Positions 1 to 14,600 of a stretch of 64,000 nt of DNA are shown here, piece after piece. The DNA is taken from NCBI GenBank assembly GCA_949318235.1, contig OX439129.1:37915027-37979026 (forward strand). The letters are read 5' to 3'. Source of the stretch: Ecdyonurus torrentis. Lineage: Eukaryota; Arthropoda; Insecta; Ephemeroptera; Heptageniidae. How positions within the stretch are numbered: position 1 is the stretch's first letter; the number at the start of each line of letters is the position of its first letter. The notes under the pieces were generated by a model that searched no databases, was not told the origin of the DNA, and worked only from the letters and a program-made list of their open reading frames with translations. Position numbers and translations under genes: made by a program.

Positions 1-589
1 ATTTTTTAAAATACGTAATGATGACTTAAAAAAAAAATAAACAAATAAATTTTGCTTAAAGCAATAACAGTATTTTTTTTAAAAAGAATTCAAAATACTC
101 TGTAATGTTTTAATTTTTATTTACTTTTATATCTTATTTTATTTCTATATAAACTGTCAGTATTGTACATTGAAAATATATTTTCTATTGATTAATTTCT
201 CATTGTTGTTGCCTATATTTACAATCACATGTAGTGAGGTAAAGAGTAATGACACCTTACTGATTAAAATCTTATTTATTATTATAAGTCGTCATGCACG
301 ATTCTGTATGAAATACTCTTGTCTGTTTGGAATACATTAACGTCATGACGTGTCACTCAAAGACAGTTAGTTTAATACTTTTTTTTTCGTGTGCACTTTT
401 TATATATTTGCAATGGGAGATTTCGATCATGTAATCTGATTAGAAAAATATTCAGAAAATATAATGATAATTTTATTGTACTCATATGAGTATTTTTATT
501 TAGATAATTAATGATTGATGTATAAGAAACGATAAACTTTGGTTGCGAAATAATCATAAAAATAGAAGGATGAGAACTAATGCGTCAAT

Positions 590-594
<5 letters not shown>

Positions 595-637
<43 letters not shown>
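595..637. repeat. (GA)n microsatellite
   Basis: Pure GA array of about 43 bp. Confidence 0.95.
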
Positions 638-642
<5 letters not shown>

Positions 643-2247
643 ATATAAGTTAAAAAAAGTGAATTTTCCAGGCATATCATAAAATCAAATGTGCTTTACA
701 ACATATTTTATGATACAAAAACATTCTTTCAACCCTATTAATCAGCAAGTCATGTAGTTCGCACTTTTTTATATCATTAGCATGCGTATATGCATAAAAA
801 AATAAATATAAACAACATAAAAAAATAACCGGATACGATTTTTCATTTTTTTTTTCAATACCATTATAAAAATACAAATTACTTTCGCAAAAAAATTAAA
901 TTACAACTTATAAAAAAAAAACGAACTATTATTACAATAGAATAATATTTTATTACTATTTAATGTATATATTATATAAAAATTATATACTAACTTACAT
1001 ACTTCTTATTTCTATATTATAAATATTATTATTATTACTGTATTGTTATTATTATTTGCTATTGAATATCACGATTTAACATTAAGGTTACATTTTATAA
1101 TTGTATGCTTGTAGAGCATATAAGTGTTAAAGAAACTTTCATTCAAAAAAAAAAAATCATTGTATGTTCGGCCGAGTGCCCCTGATTTTATGCATGAAGT
1201 AATGTTTATATGATACACATAGAAAATGATATAGATGAATGTAATTGGATGCAAATACGTTATATAGAGACCAAGTGTAATAGGTCGTGCCTACATTTTA
1301 TAAACATTCGCGTGTTTAATTTAAAAATCAAACGGCCTTGCCAAGGTCGATAATAATAACGTTTTTGGTATTTCCGTTTTTTATAAACATCAAATCAATT
1401 TTTTTTTCTTAGCTTCACTTACTAAGAAATATTTAAACAAGTTTTACTTATATGAAGATGAGATTTTATTATACTATAATCAATAATATTGGATAATTTA
1501 GTTATAGGTAATTTAAGTTTAAATTCTTATATTATTGCTTTCGTTTTAATAATATTAATTTTTTTTTATTGCTACCTATATCTTGTAATGAGACATATAA
1601 AAAAAATGTAAAACAGAAATTATATATTGAAGTTTTAAAATGTGGTATTTGCCAGACAAATTGTTAAAGGAAAATAATTAATATTTGAAACATATAATTT
1701 CGTGTCTTTTTAGTGAGATTATATACAACGTTTTTAGTAGTATTTATTTTATATTTTTATAATTATCTTATAAACCAATTTAGCTTTTTAAGTCAATAAC
1801 TTTGACGCCAAAAGTAAGATAATAATAATAAATAAAAAAAGTTGTGGTTTTTCAAACTTTCTTTTAACGTGAATTATGGTGTCAAAAGTTTGAAAAAATT
1901 ACACTTTTTTTATCATATTGATGTTCTTTATTTTTTCTTTTGTTTGTATATTCTATCAATCTCCTTACCACTTTTAATTTTTTTGTTTTATTATATTTTA
2001 TTTTGATCAACATCGTACATCAAGGTGGTCTTATTATAGATTACTTTGCAACCTTGAAAAGTTTTTATTTCAAACAAATTAAAGAAAATTGTTTTTGTTA
2101 TTTCTATAATATTGGTTTTATTATTATTTTTTAATATATATTTTTTTCTAATTCAATCGTTGACTTAAAATTAATTATCTTTGACAGAATTAGAGAAAGA
2201 ATTTATAATAAATATATATTTTATTATTGATTAAAAAAACTGTAAAT

Positions 2248-2367
<120 letters not shown>

Positions 2368-3989
2368 ACAACAACAAATCTTTGCACACATTGGAATCTA
2401 TAATAATTTAAACACTATGTTACAAAACACTTTGACTTCCTCCTTACAAATTTCTTTATCAGAAAAGTAGTATAAAGTGTGTGTTAATTTATAAATAATC
2501 ATAAAATTATAATTTTATCACTCATAATACATTAATAAGTGAGATTTAGTGCATTACGTTCACATATGTAAAGCACTCTAAACACTACTTAAAGTAATGG
2601 CATTAATTTAATACCCTGTAAGTATAGGCAACATGCTTATTATTATTATAGATTACTTACAATGATAATATACATGTGAGTGAGTTCGACATGTAGTACG
2701 TTTAGAAATTTACTCAGTAAATCACGGCTTCTTTTATTATTTTAAATTATTATTTTTAGATAATAAACATACATACACACATGTATAGTTAAAATGAAAT
2801 TATTTCCATTAATTAAGTTAAGTTTTTAAGTAATAAATCAAATAAGTATAATAAAAATACTTGTTAAAACGTGTATTGTACATGTAAAAGCAATAAAATT
2901 TAATATAATTATATTTTATTTTTGCGTTTGTTGATTTGCATTTGATGAACTCTTTTTTTTTTTTTTTTTTTTTTTTTGTGATTTTCTCTGACTCACTTGC
3001 TTATATAGATATATAAGTCGGTCATTCAAAAGTCATTGGCGTTATTTTTACTTCGTATAGTCTTCTATGTTTTTATTATTATTATTATATCTTGCAAAAG
3101 CAAAAGAAACTGGCGCCAAGAAAAGTGATTTCATTTTATTATAATGTAATATACCTTTTGAACACGTTTAAGTGACTTTAACAAACAAGACAATTACTAC
3201 TACTTGAACTAAAACATTACGGATATCTTATTAAAAACAAATATGAACTTTCTTTTATAAACTTCAATCGTTTTTTTTTTTTTTTTTTACTTCTTCTTCT
3301 TCTTCTTGTTAATATACTATATTATTAAGAGGAAAAAAACAAAACACAAAAACTGTATGTAGGATGCATCAGTAAAAAAATATATATGTCATATTCTACG
3401 TACACAAAGTCAAGCTGTTGTTTGACATTAATTGTTGTCTCTACCTAATTAAAAAAATATATTCTTTTATATTTTATTTTGTTAAATTATTTTCCACATT
3501 TTTTTTTCTGACTAAAAAAAAAAAAAAAAAAATTAGGTTTAACTTATTTAAAATTTGCATAAAATGAACATGTTTAATTTTGACAAAGTTGACCTCTATG
3601 TGGTTTAATTAAATTGCAAAATTAAAAAAAAAAAATCATAATAAAGAACAAAGACTTTTTTTTTATTTAAATACTTACATTTTTATCATTTAATTTATTT
3701 ACATGCAAATTATGAGCCTTAAAAAATTGTTGTTGTTTTTTCATTTTTTTCTTCTTCATGAAATCAAAATATTTGAACAAATTAGGCTAAAAAATCACGC
3801 AACTGTTTACTTAAAAATAGACAAAAATGTAATATGTTCTATTTTTCTGTTATCAATTTGCAAAAATCATATCAAATTATCATATAAAAACAATAAAAAC
3901 AGCAAGAATTGGAATGATACTGTGCAATACATTATAATGATACATAAATATAAATAATTTTGTTACTCTAATGCACATATAAATTATCT

Positions 3990-4025
<36 letters not shown>

Positions 4026-5618
4026 AAAGATAATAAAAAGTATTCATAAATCCTGTTCTCTATGTTTTGAAACACAAAAAAATGACCAACAAAATAATAA
4101 TTTTTAAATGGGAATGCGTAATCTTGGAGGTCAGAGGATTAGCGAACATCATAAATGTATGCGATGTAAAGTCCGTATATAGTTATTAACGTTTGTATTG
4201 AAGAATAAAATATTTCAAAAGTATACATTTGTAATACATATAAACATGATATTAAAATGTCATTACTTGTAAAAGTAGTATTTTTTTTTATTACTTTTTT
4301 ATTATAGTCTATTTTCAAAAAGTATCACTTAAGTTCTGATTTTTTGATGACTTTTTTAAGCCACATTATACGGATTAAATTATTAAAAGATACGTGTCTA
4401 ACTTTTAGATAGCTAGTAAACAAATTTATTACTTTAATTTCTTTTAAGGGATAATAAATAAAAAAAAAATTATAGCAAAAGAAAAAATAATATAATATAC
4501 TTAATTTTTTTATGACTGTATCGACCTAATATGCATAATTTATGTAAATTAATGAATTTATTAAGATATAATATATAATATGTATGTGAGATGGAAAGTT
4601 TGTCCAGGATTTTTAAATACGAAAGATAGGAGTAATAAATATTATACATCTTTCTCACATTAACTATTCAATCAATAAAAATGTTACTCCTTGTTCATAA
4701 CGAGACTAAAGGGGGAAAAAAATATACATAAACAAGAACACAAATAACAGGAAATAAAAGAGAATGCGTGAGATTAAACACTTATTGAACTTGAATGTTT
4801 TATTATACTATTTTATTTAAAAGGTCATCTATATCAACACGTACGATAATAAATTAATGATTTCATATGTGTTAACTTGTAATAGGTGAGTACTTTGATA
4901 AAAAAAAAAAAAAAAAAAAAAAAAACGGATGCACCTTATAACATGCACTACTTTTATAATATATTTATTCTAACCAGAATTATTATATAAATTTAAAAAA
5001 ATATATATATAAATATGTTTATATGTTATTTAAAAGATATGTATGTTCATGTGTAGTATAAAAATAACACGCTTTTCATTTAATGTACTGGAACGTATAT
5101 ATATTTATACATTTCTCTTTCAAAATTTACCATTCATATTTATCGCTTTTAAATTACATAAAATATATTTTTCTTATGTAAAATAAAATTGAAAAGAATA
5201 ATAGAATAATAATCTTTAGAAATACATTAACATATAATGATATTTTAAATATTAATTATTATGAAATATACTTCTTTATATTTTATAGAGGTTGATTTAA
5301 TATTTGCCAGTAACAATGTACATGCACTGTCATGTTTATGTATAGTATTATGTTTAAAACTTCGTCTTCTCTTTGCTATTTAAAATGACGCAAAAATACT
5401 CATTTATTTGAATAGATTACGCAATTTAAAAAAAATTATAAGTTCAGTTAGAATATTGAGTAATGTAGGCAGAAATTATCGTTGTTTTTTTTTATACTAA
5501 AACAGGGTCAAAAAGTTCTTCCAGAGGGGCCCAAAGAAAAAAAATGTTAAGATATCAGTAAAGCCTGGGGGGAGTAAAACAAATTTGTATCACGTTTTAA
5601 TAGTAGAAACTTTATAAT

Positions 5619-5637
5619 TTAAAGAGATATTGGCCTC

Positions 5638-5669
<32 letters not shown>

Positions 5670-5946
5670 TAAAGATAAATCACGAGATGGGACTATTTAT
5701 CATACACACACATATTATGTCCCTTCTGAAGCCTCACAAAACTGGGGAAAAAACTTGTAAAGTAGGCAACCCGTGCTACATGCAGACCTAATTGTAGACT
5801 TAGAAATCATGACGTCATGAAACTGCCTACTTTACAGTTTTTTTAACCCCAATTTGTGAGGGTACAGAAGGGTTGTGTGGGACATAATAAGTGTATGCGT
5901 TGGTACCATCTCACGTTTTAATTTTTTAAGTCCAGTATATCTTCAA
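5619..5946. mobile_element. TTAA palindromic MITE, group 2
   Basis: The left end TTAAAGAGATATTGGCCT pairs with the right end GTCCAGTATATCTTCAA (one base from TTAA). Inner arms pair: GAGATGGGAC with GTACCATCTC, TATTATGTCCCTTCTG with CAGAAGGG...GGGACATAATA, and TAAAGTAGGCAACCCG with GCCTACTTTA. TGACGTCA lies near the hairpin tip at 5810-5817. An A-run of about 27 interrupts the left arm. It is the same family as 59304-59649. Confidence 0.7.
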
Positions 5947-6277
5947 AGCGACTCTCCAGACCAGACAACATGCCCTTTTATTTTATTAAACACTTAATGG
6001 GATTCCCAAAAATACAATTATTTTCTCTAAGGACCCAATCGTGACGCCTTAAACGTATAAGAAAAATGTCAATGTATGCAACCCGCAACACTTTTTCTAT
6101 TGAACATCACTAGTCATGACGTCAGTAATAGTGTGTTTTTGCCTACTTCACAATTTTTCAAGCTTTTTTGCTGAGTTACATTTGGGTAATAATGAAATTC
6201 AATAATGTTACTGAGTGTCCCATTTTGTATTAATTGAAATAAAAGTGCATGTTGTTAGATTTGTAGAAAAGCTTTAA
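5942..6277. mobile_element. TTAA palindromic MITE, group 3, diverged copy abutting a group 2 element
   Basis: Begins at the TTCAA that ends the 5619-5946 element and finishes at CTTTAAG (TTAA 6274-6277). It contains AACACTTAATGGGA, TATGCAACCCGCAACA, TCATGACGTCAGTAA (TGACGTCA 6117-6124) and TTGCCTACTTCACAATTTTT, aligning with 8430-8768. The right end TTAAAGCTTTTCTAC (inverse strand) resembles the matching end at 23319. Confidence 0.55.
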
Positions 6278-6896
6278 GAATTTTATATATATATATATAT
6301 ATATATATGTTTGAAGTCTCATACAATGTAGTACATATACAGTACTTCAATATATATTTAATTTAAATTTTAAACTGTTAATATATATAACGCAATCAAC
6401 CATTACATGATTTTTATTACGTCTTGAATTGCCATGATTATCAATACGTATATTTGAATAACAATATCGAAACATGAGAAACTAGTATATTATATTGTTT
6501 TCTCTCTATATATAATATAAACTCGTTACGTGTAAAAGCATATGTGTGTTTTATATTATATTTAACACCTCATCCTCTTATCAAAGCTCTACATATTGAG
6601 CTCTTGCTTAAGTGGGTTAATAGTATTGACAGACTGCAGTTATATTGAAAATATTGTTACTTTATATGTATACAAAAGAATGAGAGCTAACACTTTTTTT
6701 TTATTATTTTTATTATTATTTTACTAATTTCTAGAAATATTGCCGCAGAATATTTTATTATAGCACAAAACACGATAATCACAGAATGATGCGTCATTTT
6801 TTGATATATCGTTTCCTTTACCAGGTAGTTCTTTTTTTTTTTATTCATCGTGTATTAAAATTGACGCATGACAAAAAATCAAAACATATTTTAAAA

Positions 6897-6898
<2 letters not shown>

Positions 6899-6957
<59 letters not shown>
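6899..6957. repeat. (AT)n microsatellite
   Basis: Pure AT dinucleotide array of about 58 bp. Confidence 0.95.
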
Positions 6958-6960
<3 letters not shown>

Positions 6961-8078
6961 ACTTTATACATTTGATTTAAAAATAATTGTATTGGTGTTT
7001 CTAGTTAATAGTCCCATATCGAAAAGTACAAAATCATCTTCATATATATATATTTAAAAGCCAAATGTCATACGATATTTTCTACTTATATAATGCAATC
7101 TTCTATTTATTAAACCTTTTTTTTTTGTTTTTTTTTGTAAATTTGTAGGATTTAAACATCATTTGATATTATATGTATTGTAAGTGAGAATTTCAAAAGA
7201 ATATTATTAGTAAATTTGATATCAATTTTAAACTGTAGGCTGTGAAAATAAAATTATTATTGAAATCAAATTGCAAAATCAAATCTTGATAAATTAAAAT
7301 GTTATATGTATACGATGACATTGACCTCTCCGTATACCTTTTGTTCAGTGTTGCACTGTCAGTGTTATAAACGAAAGAATTTCAAAGCAGACATTTTTTC
7401 ATTACAATTTTGTAATTGGATTGGGGTGAAAATTACTTAAAGTTACATTCATATGGCGGCGCGATATACGTATTTTTTTTCTCTTTATCGTTTCTATGTG
7501 ATCACATTAAAAGAATAAAAAAAAAGCAATTCTTTCATTTTGTCGCGGATTTTTTTTTATGTTATCATATAGAATTCATAATAATCGTGTGGTATGTGAA
7601 TGTACTATAAAATACCACAGAACTGACTTGAAAAAAAAAATGAAAAGTGTTCGTCTCAGTTATTGAAAATACCATTGAAAATCACTACATACTGCAATTG
7701 CTTGCAATTGCAAAGCTATTTTTATGATATATATCATTATGTTTATATATGATGCATATCAAGAGAAAACTTTCCTTAAAAAGGTATAAAAATAAAGTAA
7801 ATAAGAACATTTCTATGTTTGTTTTAGAAATTAAGCTTTTATTAGACCATAATGTTATTATTAAATATTATTATTTACAACTCATTGTTTAAAGCATTAT
7901 TGCTTTTTTGTTGGTAAAAAGCAGCTATTCGTTTTTCTGTCTATACAATTGTATACATTGTGAAAATATATGCAGTATTGTCAATTGTGAATACTAGCTA
8001 ATAGTTAATTATGAATACATACATTTATAATTAGTATTGTATTTTGTATTACCGTACAATGCAATAAATTTCGCTGCA

Positions 8079-8102
8079 AGTTGTTGTTGTTGTTGTTGTT
8101 GA
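8079..8102. repeat. (GTT)n microsatellite
   Basis: Seven or eight GTT units. Confidence 0.9.
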
Positions 8103-8429
8103 TAATTACAAGTTACATAAATACAACCAAGGTATAGCCTTATCGGTCGATTCATATATTTTCCAAAATTTCATTTTAATACATTAACATACAAAAAAAG
8201 AAATGAAAGACTATCAAAATAAGAAGTTTTACAGTTTTTTTTCTCACTTCAATACACAATATCAATATCACACTCAATTAATAGACCTTATTAGAAAAAT
8301 CTTATTAGTGATTATAAGCTATTTAATAGAAACATTAAAAAAAAACTGTATTTTAGAATTAAAAGTTTTTAAATTATAATGAATTTGATTCCATAATCTA
8401 GACAATATATTTTCTTTCTGTAAATCTAT

Positions 8430-8768
8430 TTAAAGGCATAGACATTATAAAAACATAAGCATTTATATCACAAAACACTTGATGGGCCTTACATAAATAA
8501 CTTTATAGTTTGTCTCAAAACCCAAATGTAGCAGTGATCAGAAAATTTCAATTTATGCAACCCGCACAACATTTTCCTACTAATTTTGCCTGTTTATGAC
8601 GTCATAAACAAAAATATTCACGCAAATTGCATACTTTACAGAGTTTTTTCACGCTCTCTTGTGGGGCCACATTTACATTCTGGTAAAAATTATCATCAGT
8701 TTTGTAGAGCTCATTTTGTCCTTAATGATTAAAAAGAATTTGTTGTTTCATGTTTTCTTTGCCTATAA
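8430..8768. mobile_element. TTAA palindromic MITE, group 3
   Basis: Starts TTAAAGGCATAGACATTATA and ends at GCCTATAA (TTAA with one change). The arm blocks CACTTGATGGGCC, TTTATGCAACCCGCACAACA, TTATGACGTCATAA (TGACGTCA at 8597-8604), CACGCTCTCTTGTGGGGCCA and GTTTTGTAGA match, inverted, the element at 23319-23646. The pairing is less perfect than in group 1. Confidence 0.65.
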
Positions 8769-8843
8769 AATTTTAGGGACTAACATAATTAATTATTGAA
8801 TTTCTACCGTGTAGTTGATATTTGAGTAAAGTAATATCAGGAA

Positions 8844-8851
8844 TAATATAC
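8844..8851. repeat. Left target-site duplication TAATATAC of the hAT-like element
   Basis: Identical to the 8 bases immediately right of the element (9722-9729). Confidence 0.85.
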
Positions 8852-9721
8852 CAGGGGTTCGGACCCGGACCCGGACCCGGACCCGGGTCCGGCCAAAACC
8901 CTATATTTTGGACGGGTCTTTCGGAGCCGGGTCCGCGGACCCGAAAAAAAAATTAACGGGTCCGGACCCGGCTCCGCGGACCCGAGAAAAAAATTGACGG
9001 GTCCGGACCCGGCTCCGCGGACCCGAAAAAAAAATTGACGGGTCCGGACCCGGCTCCGCGGACCCGAACTTTAAAAAAAAAAGGGTCCGAAAACCCGGAC
9101 CCGACTTTGAAAAAAAATGACTATAAATGAAAAAATAAATGACATAATGTTGATCAGAACAAACACATTAAATAAAAAAATGACTTGTGTTGTAAATCAA
9201 AATTGTGATTTTGACTATTAATGTATTTTTATTGCTATTGTTTTAAATATTATGTCTGACTAAAAGCTTGTGATATTAGCTATTACAGATTTGTGTGCAT
9301 AGAATATGACTGACAAGCTGTTTTTATGCAGAAATGAATAACACTTTGTTAAGTGGAAACAAAAAATCAATAAAGCATATTATACTGGAAAAATATTTAT
9401 TTGTTATTCCATCTAAAAAAAATTGTGCATTCTTTTTTAGATTCACAATCTCAAATTAATTTTATAGTTAATTTTACAAATTTATATAATAACCTCGGAG
9501 CCGGACCCGGACCCGGACCCGGACCCATATGAAGATTTTGATCGGGTCCGGAGCCGGGTCCCGGACCCGGAAAAAAAATTGACGGGTCCGGACCCGGCTC
9601 CGCGGACCCGAAAAAAAATTTAAAGGGTCCGGACCCGGCTCCGCGGACCCGTCAATTTTTTTTCAGGACCCGGACCCGGGTCCGCGGACCCGATAATTTT
9701 TGTGACGGGTCCGAACCCCTG
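8852..9721. mobile_element. Non-autonomous hAT-like DNA transposon with GC-rich subterminal repeats
   Basis: The ends are perfect inverted repeats, CAGGGGTTCGGACCCG, flanked by identical 8-bp direct repeats TAATATAC (8844-8851 and 9722-9729). An 8-bp target duplication and termini beginning CAGGG are the established signature of the hAT superfamily. Inside, both arms hold several copies of a roughly 40-bp unit combining GGGTCCGGACCCGGCTCCG with GCGGACCCG and an A-run. The units lie at 8862-9110 and, inverted, at 9496-9715. The centre (about 9115-9490) is ordinary AT-rich DNA with no transposase-like frame, so the element cannot move itself. The perfect duplication suggests a recent insertion. 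The GC-rich arms are the most compositionally deviant part of the window. Confidence 0.85.
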
Positions 9722-9729
9722 TAATATAC
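9722..9729. repeat. Right target-site duplication TAATATAC of the hAT-like element
   Basis: Identical to the 8 bases immediately left of the element (8844-8851). Confidence 0.85.
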
Positions 9730-10976
9730 ACAAAAACTACTAACTTTCATTCTATTTAATAATGAAACAAAAATTTAAAATATAATGTTATAAAGACTCA
9801 TTCAAATTCTCTACAATTCAGATTTGCTAAAAAGAAAAGAGAAAAAAGGAGAACCATTAAAATAAGCTTTTATTTTATTCTACATCAATAAATTTCCAAT
9901 TGAAATATTTTGAAGTCGATAGTAGTTATGTACTTAAAAATATGACAACTTTTTAGAAGAAGAAAATTAGAACACAAAAGTATGTAAATAAGAAAGTGAA
10001 TAACATAGTTCAACTTACGGTAATGGTTTTAACTTACATCCCTCCATTTTTTTTCTTTCTTCAATATAAAAAGAAGATGCAGAATATATAGGAGGATGAC
10101 TTGTGGTCAGTGGGCAGGAACATGATCCGGTGGCCCAGATATAGCTGCTTGCTTGCTTATAACAATATAATATACGCATTTATACGATGATACAGCAGAC
10201 AAGCAAGCAGGGGGCGGGAAATGCATCACAAAAATATTTAATCTTTTATTTTTCGCCGTTTCTAATGCAGTTAGAAAGCAAAACGATGATAATGATGATT
10301 TTTGTATGATATGCGTATAATGATACATCTATAGGTGAGAAATAATAATAAAAATACTTAATTAAGAAATTATATATACTCAAGACACAAGGTCTAATTC
10401 GATCCTTTAAACACTTCTTTTGTATGAAAATAATGGACTTTTAAAGTGTGAAAAATAATTTATCTATTTTTTATATATATATATATATTATAATGATCTT
10501 TTTTTTTCTAGTTATATTATTTTTCATTTTAATCTACTTGTTGTGTTTTGCGGTAAATTGTTATTATAATTAGCGTTTCTTCGTGATTATAAATTATGAT
10601 TAATGATCGCGCGTAGTTTTTCTTTTCTAAATTGAGATGCCACTTAAACATGCAAGGTGAAAATTGATTGTTGTGAAATCAACAGTAAAGCACTCTTCAT
10701 TTTTTTATTGATTTTTACTCTCTATAAAAAGTTTTTTTAGACACGTTATTAATATTATATACTTTCGGTATTTAATGAGTATCTAACTTCCGTAAAAATT
10801 AGGTTTTCCTTTATTACTCATTCATTAAGACTAATCGTTTTTTTGCTTTTAATAATGTTTTGTTGTTCTAGACTTAAGAAGTTAAAAAAAAAATGCATTC
10901 TATATAATATTCATAAAGTAACGTTTTTCCCGCAGTAATAAAATATTATACTACATAATTTAAATGTTTTTAATTT

Positions 10977-11602
<626 letters not shown>

Positions 11603-14600
11603 TACATAAAATATAGTTTTTATAAAATAATCTATTTCTTTGTAGAATCAAATGCACTATACGAATTGAAATAAATGTCATATAAATATATAAAAAGACT
11701 TGATACATTTATCATTTCGAAGTGTTCGTTGTGTATAATTTGATGAGGTTCTTGCTTCTATATTTAAATCCAGGGAGTGAGTGTATATTTCAATATACTG
11801 GCTCCGGGTTAAAATTTCAAGGTCTGTCTTTAAGTAATTGGATTTCTGGCCATTTTTTTGCTTATTCTTCTCTATTTTATAGCACTTCACTAATGTAATG
11901 TAAAGTACGTACGTACGTATGTACACGTTATACTATAACAAGTAAAATGCAAATTAAAAAATTATTGTATCCATGAATAGATTTTAATTGTTGCCTAAAG
12001 GATATAATATACAGTGTATTTATTGTGACTCATACGACTATACTAAAATAAAGTGATCAGTAGGTACGTTAGCGAACCTAAAATATAAAGTAGAGTACAT
12101 TAATATCATGCAATAGGCTCTGCCATGAAAATATTTTACTGCTGTGAAGAAAACTTTTTATAGCTATTAAAAATTATTTTTCATGTAAGTTAATGTTTTA
12201 TATTTCGGCTCAGCAAAAAAATTTGTTAATAGAAATGCTTGTTAATGGTGGTGTCGTTTATTAAATTAGATGCATGTGGAGAAACGGCAGGAATCCCTAA
12301 TTTTAGTAATCTCTTAACCTTTTGCATGGCAGGATCATCAGGACCTTATTAAGCATTTTTTTTTACAAAATTACTGCGCAGCTAAAAAGGAGAAATTTAT
12401 AATTGTCACACACTCTAGGTATACACTTTTACATTTTTTTTAAACCAATAAAAAAAAAAGATGAATATTTTCGTTGTCGCAAGAAGTACTAAACAAAATT
12501 ATATTAAGATTTCTATGGGTACACGAAAAACATTAATTTAAGAAATTATTCAGTTACATCGATGTAACTCTTCAGTACAAACCAATAACTTGTTTGAAAA
12601 AAGTTTAAACAGTAACTCGATATGTATGTAGTATATAAATGTAATTTCTTCAGCGGCAAATAGTTAACTGTTTAGTTCTTAAAAAACTATGTATGTATAT
12701 CTAACGAATTTATTATAAAAAAAAAGTATAAATAATAACTCTTTAGTTTCTTTTTTCAGTGTACCAATATATAATGGAAGTACTGCTTAATAATTTAAAT
12801 TGTAAAAAGTATACATAATTCAAACAGCACATCTAAAAAAAAAAGTGATATTGATGGAAATAAGTAAAAGATTTGAACTTATTTGTGAATGGTTTTATCC
12901 CCTATGTATACTTACAGTAACCAAATAATCTGGAAAATAATAATATCTTCTTCTAATTAACAATACCGTATTCTTCATTTTTATTTCTCGCATGGTATAT
13001 ATAATATCAAAAATTCAATATAAAATTTTAACTAAAAATTCTTGAAAGAAATTAGCTAGTACCTTATAAGGATTTAACGCAATGATAACAAAAAACATAT
13101 TAATAAATTAAATGAATAGCATATAGTGGTAAATATATATAATATACAACAACTACCTGTAACTATACCATACTAGAGAAACATTTATTTGATCTCACGA
13201 ATTTTGAATTAAAAATATATGAGATCGTATTATTGAACCAGGTATAAATATATATTTTTTAATAGATTAAAAGAAATTAAAAAATATAAAGTAGTACTCC
13301 TTTTTCTTTTAAGAAATTAATATAAAAGTAATTGTAAAAAAAATATACGGTTCTTCTATTTGAAATTTTTATATTCTCTTTTTTTATTATTTTAATAGAA
13401 AGGATAAAAGAAATTCAATTCATGTTTTGATATTAAAATAATTATAAAATCATTCTTCATATAAATATTTTATTAAAAAAATGCGTGATAAGAAATTTGA
13501 AGCTGAGTCACATAAAAATTTCTATTTAATTTTTCTATCATATAACATTCATATAACATTCGATGACCTGTCTATATTTTATAGATTCTATTCTTTTCCT
13601 AGAGAACTGTCCTCAACAAAGAATGAAAGAAGAAGAAAAAAATGTTTGAATGACAATGGAGGATAATTTTTGTTATAATAATTTTTTATATTCAAAATAA
13701 CAGTTTCGGTATATATAGCACTCGCACGTACTATAAAATTAAATTACACATATATATATATATTTTTTTTTTTTTATTATTATTATAATTGTCTAAATTT
13801 ACCATATGTGGTGGTATGATATAGTATATGTGTAAGTATATATACGTATGAAATCAGGGTCAACATATAATATGTAGAAGAAAATAAGAGAAAGATAAAA
13901 AGATATTATCATCATGTTCAATGAGTTTTCCACCCACTATATGTATGGACCACTCATGCAGACAGAGCGGAAACAGACTACTTGCCAACCTACATTTATT
14001 TCAAAAAATTAATTCAATTACATGCATTTAATTTAATAAAATCCCATTTTGTGTCTTTTTTTTTAAGAAAAAGTACTTCCTTTTTTTTATTTTACATAAA
14101 AATTAAGTAAAAATTAATTCAATCTTTTTTTTTCCAAGTAGCTAATTTTTAATATATCATGTAAATATATTTATATAGGTTAATAGAACATAATATTCAT
14201 AGTAAATTAGACTTTTAATTTTGTTTTAAATAGTAAATTAAATGTAATAATAGAAGTTTGTCAGGAAATGCACATTTAATTTTTTTATTACTTAATTATC
14301 TAAACCAAGATAATATTTAAAGTGCATATAATCACATGATGATTATAGAAAGTCAAAACAAAACAAACAAACAAGACCAAGATTTTTTTTTTAGGTTTTA
14401 AAGCAAAATTATATGGTATGAAATTAATACAAAAACATTAACCTTTAACATGACTGATATTTTTAAATTTACAGTCATATTATGTAACGTTTTTTTTTTT
14501 TTTGGACATCAGGTAATTGAGAAGCTATGTAGTTTTTTTCTTTTCTCATTTGATTGTTTTCCTACACGTACAATATTTTGATATTATGAAAAAGTAACGT

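Noticed and set aside
12553..12568. Perfect palindrome GTTACATCGATGTAAC
   Set aside because: Single short palindrome with no repeats or nearby gene; could be chance, so it is not called a regulatory site.
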